Source of the DNA: an uncultured delta proteobacterium
GTDB taxonomy: Bacteria; Desulfobacterota; WTBG01; CAIYCZ01
Length of the DNA: 12,984 nt
Assembly: GCA_903924805.1 (NCBI GenBank)
Contig: CAIYCZ010000470.1
Span: 1 to 12,984 of the forward strand
Reading direction: 5' to 3'
The position numbers and the translations under genes are program-made. A model generated the notes under the pieces. It had not been told where the DNA came from. It did no database searches and saw only the letters and a list, made by a program, of their open reading frames with translations. Shown here one piece after another: positions 7,244 to 12,984 of the stretch. Each line of letters begins with the position of its first letter. The stretch's first letter is position 1.

Positions 7244-8266
7244 ATGGACACAGTAATTCTTAAAAAAGAAAATCTTATCGGGTTTCTCAAATCGCTGAAT
7301 GCAGCGCGGCTCATTGCCCCGGCAGCAAAAAAAGGCACAACCAGCTTTGAAGTCATAGATGACCTGAGTTCGGTCACCCTTGATTTGAATGACTATATGG
7401 CATCTCCTAAAAAGGCTGTATTCCCCCAGACAGAAACCCTGTTTGCCTTTAAAAAACAGAACGGCAATCTTACCATAGCTCCCGCTGACCGTGCCCAGGC
7501 AACGGTTGTGTTTGGCATCCGCCCCTGTGATGCGCGCAGCTTTCAGATACTTGATAGTCTGTTCCGCGGTGATTTTAACGATCCCTATTATACTAACCGG
7601 CGGGAGCAGACCCTGCTGATCGGCCTTGCGTGCAAGGAACCCACCAACCGGTGCTTCTGTCCGTCCCTTGGCGGCAGTCCCTCATCTGCAGAAGGGCTGG
7701 ATATGCTCGTTACCGATATCGGTGATGCGTATTGTATCAATGTATTAACTGACCGGGCACGCAGTGCCCTCAGCCAGTCAGCACCGCTCCTGGCAGAGGC
7801 AACCAAGGAGCAGAGGGCGCAGAAAGAGCAGGCGGATAAAGAATCACTCGCAAAAATACGGCGCCACGTTGACCTTCAGGGCATGCATGAAAAGCTTCCG
7901 CGGATTTTTGAGCACGAAATCTGGATGGAGCTTGCCAACAAGTGCCTTGGCTGCGGCATCTGCACCTACTACTGCCCGACCTGCCACTGTTTTGACATTC
8001 AGGATGAAGGTGATACCAGTGAAGGCAGAAGAATACGGGTCTGGGACGCGTGCATGTTTGAAGAGTTCACCAGGCATGCCTCCGGCGTGAATCCGCGGCC
8101 AAGCCGCGCGGAGCGCCTGAGAAACCGGGTGATGCACAAATTCACCTACTATCCGCTAAACCTTGGTACTATAGCATGTGTTGGCTGCGGGCGCTGCATT
8201 GAACTGTGTCCGGTAAACGAAGATATTATTGAGATTCTGGAAAAGGTCAAGGCAGTACATGAATAA
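7244..8266 (+). CDS. 4Fe-4S dicluster protein, sulfhydrogenase beta / AsrA-like, probable FlxB-type subunit
   Basis: This 340-aa protein belongs to the family of sulfhydrogenase beta subunits (HydB) and anaerobic sulfite reductase subunit A. Seen features: the family segment FGIRPCDARSF (residues 90-100), LACKEPTNRCFCP (128-140), a Lys/Glu-rich linker near 185-205, then a ferredoxin-like part with Cys 234, 237, 240, 244 and extra Cys 247 and 249, a conserved RNRVMHKF (292-299), and a second cluster with Cys 312, 315, 318, 322. In relatives this subunit relays electrons between the FAD/NAD(P)H subunit and the other redox partner. The next gene encodes exactly that FAD subunit and overlaps this one by eight bases, implying translational coupling and a shared complex. 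Length is normal for the family. The role as FlxB comes from context. Confidence 0.85.
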   Translation: MDTVILKKENLIGFLKSLNAARLIAPAAKKGTTSFEVIDDLSSVTLDLNDYMASPKKAVFPQTETLFAFKKQNGNLTIAPADRAQATVVFGIRPCDARSFQILDSLFRGDFNDPYYTNRREQTLLIGLACKEPTNRCFCPSLGGSPSSAEGLDMLVTDIGDAYCINVLTDRARSALSQSAPLLAEATKEQRAQKEQADKESLAKIRRHVDLQGMHEKLPRIFEHEIWMELANKCLGCGICTYYCPTCHCFDIQDEGDTSEGRRIRVWDACMFEEFTRHASGVNPRPSRAERLRNRVMHKFTYYPLNLGTIACVGCGRCIELCPVNEDIIEILEKVKAVHE

Positions 8267-9098
8267 CCCGTATATTCCATACCTTGCAATGGTCAAAGAC
8301 ATCCGGCCCGAAACCGCGGGCGAGCGGCCTATCAATACCTATACGCTGGTGTTCAAGGATGAGAGCGTCTGGGATGTATTTAAAAACCGTCCCGGCCAGT
8401 GTGCCATGGTAGGCCTTCTGGGCGTGGGTGAAAGCATGATTTCCATCTGCTCGTCACCGACGCAGAAGGGGTACCTCCAGTTCAGCATTATGAAGATGGG
8501 GAAAGTTACCTCTGCCATCCATGAGCTTGAAGCGGGCGATACCATGACCATCAGGGGCCCCTACGGGAACAGCTTTCCGGTAGATGACTGGAAGGGGAAA
8601 AAAATACTGACCATCGGCGGAGGAATCGGGCAGGCGCCGCTGCGACCGATTATCAATTACGTCCTTGATAACAGGAAAGACTATCAGTCCCTGCAGCTTA
8701 TCTACGGCGCCCGAACAGCAGCAGACCTCGTGTTTTTAAAAGAGCTGCAGGAGCTGCAGCAAGCAAACGGCGCGCAGGTTAATTTTTCTGTAGACCGGCC
8801 GGAAGACGGCTGGAACGGATATGTGGGCTTTGTCCCTGCCTATCTGATGGATCTGAAGCCCTCCCCGGAAAATACCATAGCCATCACCTGCGGGCCCCCG
8901 ATCATGATCCGCTATGTAATCGAAAACCTGCTCAAACTCGGTTTTAAGGATGAGCAGATGTATACAACCCTTGAAAACCGCATGAAATGCGGCATTGGAA
9001 AATGCGGCAAATGCAATGTGGGTAATCTCTATGTGTGTAAAGACGGCCCGGTGTTCTGCTACACGAGGCTAAAAACCTTACCTCCGGATATGGAATGA
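8259..9098 (+). CDS. FAD/NAD(P)-binding oxidoreductase, sulfhydrogenase gamma / AsrB-like, probable FlxA-type subunit
   Basis: I choose ATG 8259 (279 aa), which overlaps the previous stop and begins the family-typical N-terminus; an upstream in-frame ATG at 8229 would only add residues read from inside the neighbour. The protein has the FNR layout: a flavin barrel with RPGQCAMVG (44-52) and SICSSP (62-67), an NAD(P)-binding TIGGGIGQAPLRP (118-130), CGPPIMIR (211-218) near the end of the nucleotide domain, and a C-terminal [2Fe-2S] site with Cys 244, 249, 252 and 260. In Flx-Hdr systems this subunit oxidises NAD(P)H, or reduces NAD(P)+ in reverse, and sends electrons through the B, C and D subunits to HdrA. 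NADH versus NADPH preference cannot be decided. The gene is followed after a few bases by the WD40 gene. Confidence 0.9.
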   Translation: MNNPYIPYLAMVKDIRPETAGERPINTYTLVFKDESVWDVFKNRPGQCAMVGLLGVGESMISICSSPTQKGYLQFSIMKMGKVTSAIHELEAGDTMTIRGPYGNSFPVDDWKGKKILTIGGGIGQAPLRPIINYVLDNRKDYQSLQLIYGARTAADLVFLKELQELQQANGAQVNFSVDRPEDGWNGYVGFVPAYLMDLKPSPENTIAITCGPPIMIRYVIENLLKLGFKDEQMYTTLENRMKCGIGKCGKCNVGNLYVCKDGPVFCYTRLKTLPPDME

Positions 9099-9105
9099 GC
9101 ACGTG

Positions 9106-10896
9106 ATGACAGCACCATTAACAACCATGGAACCTGGAAAAAAATTCGGCAGAGGCTGGATACTGCAGGCAGCGTTTTCACCCGACGGGTCAATCCTTGC
9201 GGTGGCAACCTCAACCGGCATTGAGCTTATTGATGCGGAGGGCGACCATCCTGCTGAAATACTGCCGTCTCCCGGCGGATATGTAACCTGCCTGGCATTT
9301 CATCCCAAAAAGGATGTGCTTGCCTCCGGCTCAAACAGGGGCATGATCACCATCTGGGATGTTAAACATAAAAAACCTTGCGGAGCTTTCAGCGGGCACT
9401 CCGGCGACATCAATGCTATCTGTTTTGATGCAAAGGGCAACCGGCTTGTCTCTGCCTCTGATGACAAGACGGTGCGGGTATGGGAATTTAAATCAGGCAC
9501 ATGCAAACAGGTACTTGCCGGACATGAGACAGCCGTTGAATCGTGTGCGATCAGTCCTGACGGCAGCCTTCTTGTTTCCGGTTCAACTGACGGTGTTATC
9601 TGCATCTGGGATAGTGCACAGGGAGCACGCATTAAAAGTTTTCCCGGCCATGCCGGCTCGGTGAGCTCATTGTGCTTCAGCCCGGATGGCGGCACGTTTG
9701 TTTCCGGCTCCTGGGATTTAACCGCAACGGCGTGGGATGTTAAAAACGCTTCCCCCCTGTTTTCGCTGAAGGGGCATAGGGACTTTGTTTCTGGCGCTGT
9801 CTTTCTCCCGGGAGGAGAGACTATTGCTACCTCCTGCTTTGACGGTGCTGTCAGGCTCTGGTCTGCCGTAAACGGACAGGAAAAACGGACACGGTATGCC
9901 CATCACAGTTACATCTCGACCCTGTGCGCGCATCCGAAAAAAAAGCTGCTGGCTACCGGTGGGTGGGATCAGTCGCTCATTGTTTATGATACCGAGGCAC
10001 GCACAGAGGTTAAGAGGATAGATGAATATTCCGCACCGCTCTGGTCTGCTGCCATTAACCCCGAAGGCAGCATGGTCGCGTGCGGTTCCCGCGACAACAC
10101 CGTGTATCTGTATAATACTGCCACAGGTAAGCGCACAGCGCTTCTCCGGGGCCATGCAAATGATGTGAATGCCGTGCAGTTCAGCCCCGACGGCAAGCTC
10201 CTGGCCACAGGGTCTGATGATCACACGGTGCGGCTGTGGGAGGTAAAAACCCTGCGGCAGCATACGCTGTTCAGCGGCCATGAGGATTATGTTGTTAGCG
10301 TCGCCTTTTCCCGTGACGGGAAGTATCTGCTCTCAGGGGCCGATGATGCTACTATCAGGATCTGGGACATCGCTGCGGGACAGGAGGTAAAAAAACTCAT
10401 TGGTAATACCGATTTTGTCTGGTCACTTGCCGTGAGTCCTGCAGACGTGCTGGTTGCTTCCGGCTGCCGGGATGGAAGCATACGGCTCTGGGATATGGAA
10501 ACAATGCGGATGACCGGCATCCTGGAAGGCCATGCCGGCAGCGTGTTTTCCCTCTGTTTCAGTCCGGATGGCAGGGCGCTTTATTCAGCAGCAAAGGATG
10601 CAAGCTTGAGGAAATGGGATATTGCAACTAGGCGATCGCAAACAATAGACGGCGCGTTTACCTCAATCTGGTCGGTTGCCGTGCATCCTGAAAAAGGATT
10701 TTTAGCTGCAGGCATTGACAGCGGCGCTATAGTTATTATTGATGCTGAAAGCGAAGAGGAAAAACTGCTTCTGTCCGGTCATACGGCTACGGTTAATACC
10801 CTTGCATTCTCCAGCGACGGATCAGTCCTTATTTCTGCTGCGGATGACGGGATGTGTTTGCTCTGGGATATGCATGAGGTGCTGAAACGTTTCTAA
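9106..10896 (+). CDS. WD40-repeat protein with 14 blades (two beta-propellers)
   Basis: The protein is about 596 aa from ATG 9106; an in-frame GTG at 9103 is an equally close alternative start, seven or four bases after the previous stop. It consists almost wholly of WD40 repeats of about 40 residues, with GH and SPDG turns and W-D ends such as ITIWD, VRVWE, IRIWD and LLWD. I count 14 blades, enough for two seven-bladed propellers; blades 1, 7, 8 and 13 have degenerate ends (LID, VYD, LYN, IID). No catalytic domain, signal peptide or membrane segment is visible. WD40 propellers are protein-binding platforms, so a scaffold or regulatory role for the neighbouring redox complex is an inference from location: it sits on the same strand, with short gaps, between the FlxA-like gene and the ferredoxin/AOR pair. 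Its specific function is unknown. Confidence 0.92.
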   Translation: MTAPLTTMEPGKKFGRGWILQAAFSPDGSILAVATSTGIELIDAEGDHPAEILPSPGGYVTCLAFHPKKDVLASGSNRGMITIWDVKHKKPCGAFSGHSGDINAICFDAKGNRLVSASDDKTVRVWEFKSGTCKQVLAGHETAVESCAISPDGSLLVSGSTDGVICIWDSAQGARIKSFPGHAGSVSSLCFSPDGGTFVSGSWDLTATAWDVKNASPLFSLKGHRDFVSGAVFLPGGETIATSCFDGAVRLWSAVNGQEKRTRYAHHSYISTLCAHPKKKLLATGGWDQSLIVYDTEARTEVKRIDEYSAPLWSAAINPEGSMVACGSRDNTVYLYNTATGKRTALLRGHANDVNAVQFSPDGKLLATGSDDHTVRLWEVKTLRQHTLFSGHEDYVVSVAFSRDGKYLLSGADDATIRIWDIAAGQEVKKLIGNTDFVWSLAVSPADVLVASGCRDGSIRLWDMETMRMTGILEGHAGSVFSLCFSPDGRALYSAAKDASLRKWDIATRRSQTIDGAFTSIWSVAVHPEKGFLAAGIDSGAIVIIDAESEEEKLLLSGHTATVNTLAFSSDGSVLISAADDGMCLLWDMHEVLKRF

Positions 10897-10926
10897 AGAA
10901 CGTGCTGAACAGTGAAGAGATAGCCA

Positions 10927-11217
10927 ATGGTAGCCAAGAACAGCAATAATAATAAGGTAAAATACCGGGGGAAAATTCCTAAAAGCCCCATGGAAATATA
11001 CCGTACCTGGTGCGTGAAGTGTAAGGTATGTGCCAAGGTCTGTCCGCAGCGCGTGCTCTTCATGGGTAATGACGGCTATCCGGAACTGCTTAAGCCTGAG
11101 GAGTGCACGGCCTGTTTTGTCTGCGCCCAGGTGTGCCCGGGGTTTGCCATAACATTTGTTAATGAAAAGAATAAATCCATGTTCCATACCGGAAAGTTTT
11201 TAGAAGGGAGATTCTGA
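10927..11217 (+). CDS. Two-[4Fe-4S] ferredoxin associated with the AOR-like enzyme
   Basis: The 96-aa protein starts at ATG 10927 after GAAGAGA. It has two bacterial-type [4Fe-4S] motifs, Cys 29, 32, 35, 39 and Cys 60, 63, 66, 70, each followed by Pro, spaced as in polyferredoxins that act as small subunits of oxidoreductases. The N-terminal 25 residues are basic and contain four Asn in a short run. Its stop overlaps the ATG of the AOR gene by one base, so the two proteins are probably made in equal amounts and interact. By analogy with AOR small subunits and with BamC next to BamB, it should carry electrons between the tungstopterin enzyme and the Hdr/Flx modules. It is shorter than BamC. 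Confidence 0.9.
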   Translation: MVAKNSNNNKVKYRGKIPKSPMEIYRTWCVKCKVCAKVCPQRVLFMGNDGYPELLKPEECTACFVCAQVCPGFAITFVNEKNKSMFHTGKFLEGRF

Positions 11218-12984
11218 TGAACGGCTGGGTAGGAAAAATTCTTCGGGTAAATCTTTCTCAGTCACGCTATCGTGAGGAAGAACTCGGCAGTGAACTGCTG
11301 TCGCTCTATATCGGAGGCCGGGGGCTTGCCGGCAAGCTGTTTGCTGATGAAGTTCCGCCGGCAACGGATGCTCTGTCAGCGGAAAATAAGATCATGCTGA
11401 TGACCGGACCGCTCACCGGCACCGGGGTGCTCTGTTCATCGGGAACCGCCATCGTCACCAAATCTCCTCTTCATGGCAGCATGGCAATCTCCCATCTGAC
11501 CGGCTCGTTTGGTCTGGAACTGAAACAGGCGGGTTTTGACGGCATTATCATAGAAGGCGCATCAGCAGAACCGGTGGTGCTTGAGATTTGTAACGGAAAG
11601 GTCGCCATTAAGCCGGCTGCAGAGCTCTGGGGAAAGACCACCTGGGAAACAGAAGATGCGCTGAAAAAGCAGGTTGAGCATCCCTGGAAGGCCGCTGAGT
11701 ACAGCTTTATATCAATCGGGCCGGCCGGGGAAAATTGCTCCCCGGTAGCATCAATTGTGCACAACCGCTTCAGGGAGGCCGGTCAGGGCGGCATTGGTGC
11801 TGTCATGGGCGCCAAAAAACTTAAAGCCATTTCGGTCTGGGGCGGACAGGCCATAGGGGTTGCAGATGCCAGGGGGCTCCGCCGCACCACCCGTGAGGCG
11901 CTTGAAAAGTACAAGACCCTGCCGGTTATCCCGACACTGCTCAGGAATCTTGGCACCGCATCTATGGTCAAGGTTGCATCAGAACTTGGCGTGCTGCCTA
12001 CCAATAATTTTGCAAGCGGTGTCTTTGGCGATGCGGAAAAGCTGTTTGCCGAAACCCTTGCCAAGTCTATCTGGCGCAAGCCGAAAGCCTGCCCGACATG
12101 CCCCATCGCATGCACCAGGGTTGCGGCTATGCCGGGCGCAAAACGTGAAATAATTGAGGGACCGGAATACGAGGCGCTGGTATTTTTCGGCTCTGCCTGC
12201 GGCATTTCCAAAATTGAGCATGTTCTTGAGGCGCTGTGCCAGTCTCTTAAACTCGGGCTTGACACCTTTGCATCAGGCTCTGCGCTTGCCACTGCCATGG
12301 AACTGAAAGAGAAGGGATTTGCAAAAGCAAAAGACCTTGACCAGAAGCTTGCGTTCGGCAACGGCGCGGCGATGCTGAAGGTGCTGCAGCAGATGGCGTA
12401 TAAAGACAGGACCGGAGCACTGCTTGCCGAAGGCGGCGGGAAGCTCGCTGCCCGGTTTGGCCATCCGGAGTGCTTCATGGGAGTGCGCAACATAGAGACC
12501 TTTACTGCTGACCCGCGCGGGGTGCATGCGCTCGGGCTGTATGGCGCCACCTCAAACAATGGTGCCGAATATTTTTCCTGCATCGCTCTTGCCATGGTAG
12601 CCTATAACCTTACCGGGGGACTTGACTTGAGCAGGTCTTCAAGCCGCTCAGAATTTGTCAAGCGCCTTCAGGATACGGTGGTGCTGAGCGAATCGCTGGG
12701 GCTGTGCCCGCTGATACTGCTGGGCATTGATATCGCAGACATTGATGCAATGGCAGCCTCGACCATGGGCACTGCCTATGGAACTGACACGCTGGTTAAG
12801 GCCGGGGAGCGCATCTGGAATGCCGAGCGCCAGTATCACCTGAAAGCCGGCTGGAAGGGAAGCGATGATAAGCTGCCGAAACGGTTTGCAGAAGAGCCGC
12901 TGCCGGACGGCCCTGCAAAAGGGCAGGTGTGCACGCTTGACGAAGACCTGCCGGCATACTACAGCCTGAGAAAGTGGGATGAGA
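11217..12984 (+). CDS. Aldehyde:ferredoxin oxidoreductase family tungsten enzyme (3' end off the window)
   Basis: ATG 11217 follows GGGAG, and 589 codons are visible up to the edge; the last residues (YYSLRKWDE) resemble the family C-terminus, so perhaps 20-40 residues are missing. Family features: the metallopterin-binding N-terminus with YIGGRGLAGKLF (31-42), TGPLTGTG (63-70), AVMGAKKLKAI (195-205), and the [4Fe-4S] ligands Cys 292, 295, 299 and 497, nearly the same spacing as in Pyrococcus furiosus AOR. Glu 317, in GPEYEA, matches the AOR active-site Glu. The later motif that usually carries the proton-donor His reads GAEY here (449-452), so that His seems absent. The enzyme should bind a tungsten bis-pterin and interconvert a carboxylate or acyl compound with a more reduced form. 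Ordinary AOR and a BamB-like reductase are both possible; the substrate is unknown. Confidence 0.93.
   Translation, partial: MNGWVGKILRVNLSQSRYREEELGSELLSLYIGGRGLAGKLFADEVPPATDALSAENKIMLMTGPLTGTGVLCSSGTAIVTKSPLHGSMAISHLTGSFGLELKQAGFDGIIIEGASAEPVVLEICNGKVAIKPAAELWGKTTWETEDALKKQVEHPWKAAEYSFISIGPAGENCSPVASIVHNRFREAGQGGIGAVMGAKKLKAISVWGGQAIGVADARGLRRTTREALEKYKTLPVIPTLLRNLGTASMVKVASELGVLPTNNFASGVFGDAEKLFAETLAKSIWRKPKACPTCPIACTRVAAMPGAKREIIEGPEYEALVFFGSACGISKIEHVLEALCQSLKLGLDTFASGSALATAMELKEKGFAKAKDLDQKLAFGNGAAMLKVLQQMAYKDRTGALLAEGGGKLAARFGHPECFMGVRNIETFTADPRGVHALGLYGATSNNGAEYFSCIALAMVAYNLTGGLDLSRSSSRSEFVKRLQDTVVLSESLGLCPLILLGIDIADIDAMAASTMGTAYGTDTLVKAGERIWNAERQYHLKAGWKGSDDKLPKRFAEEPLPDGPAKGQVCTLDEDLPAYYSLRKWDE

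Noticed and set aside
8229..8258. Upstream ATG extension of the FlxA-like gene
   Set aside because: The ten extra codons lie inside the FlxB-like gene and read as non-family sequence; ATG 8259 gives the usual overlap start.
9106..10896. Internal DNA repeats in the WD40 gene as a CRISPR or tandem-repeat array
   Set aside because: The periodicity is at the protein level (about 40 residues per blade) with diverged nucleotides; there are no identical repeats or spacers.

Overview
The window looks like a chromosomal energy-metabolism locus from a strictly anaerobic bacterium. Almost every gene encodes a flavin, iron-sulfur or tungsten/molybdenum redox protein, and none has a visible signal peptide, so the system is probably cytoplasmic. 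Three signals point to Bacteria rather than Archaea: two TTGACA-type sigma70 promoters, Shine-Dalgarno sites, and a selenocysteine UGA followed at once by a bacterial-type SECIS hairpin inside the coding region (archaeal SECIS elements lie in untranslated regions). The gene set resembles that of sulfate-reducing or syntrophic lineages such as Desulfobacterota, but the sequence alone does not fix the phylum.

Layout. Minus strand, 1-2168: nfnA-nfnB, encoding an electron-bifurcating ferredoxin:NADP+ oxidoreductase; nfnB runs off the left edge. 2169-2664: an AT-rich divergent control region with one strong promoter facing each way and a leader of about 220 nt on the right side. Plus strand, 2665-12984: a tightly packed collinear set. 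It encodes an HdrC-HdrB fusion (HdrD/BamD type), HdrA, an MvhD/FlxD-type [2Fe-2S] protein with an in-frame UGA selenocysteine, an FlxC-like FrhB/ferredoxin protein, an FlxB-like sulfhydrogenase-beta-type protein, an FlxA-like FAD/NAD(P)H reductase, a 14-blade WD40 protein, a two-cluster ferredoxin, and an aldehyde:ferredoxin oxidoreductase (AOR) family protein open at the right edge.

How the genes may work together (inference). FlxABC would exchange electrons with NAD(P)H. FlxD would pass them to the FAD of HdrA, the likely bifurcation site. HdrCB would handle the higher-potential branch, and the two-cluster ferredoxin would link to the tungstopterin AOR-like enzyme. The AOR + ferredoxin + HdrD-like + HdrA + Sec-MvhD core recalls the Bam class II benzoyl-CoA reductase complex, but a Flx module stands where Bam has NuoEFG-like subunits, and a double WD40 propeller is inserted. 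The divergent nfnAB would connect the NADH, ferredoxin and NADPH pools. The most notable points are the selenocysteine FlxD with its SECIS hairpin, the WD40 protein in a redox operon, and an AOR whose usual active-site His motif is changed.
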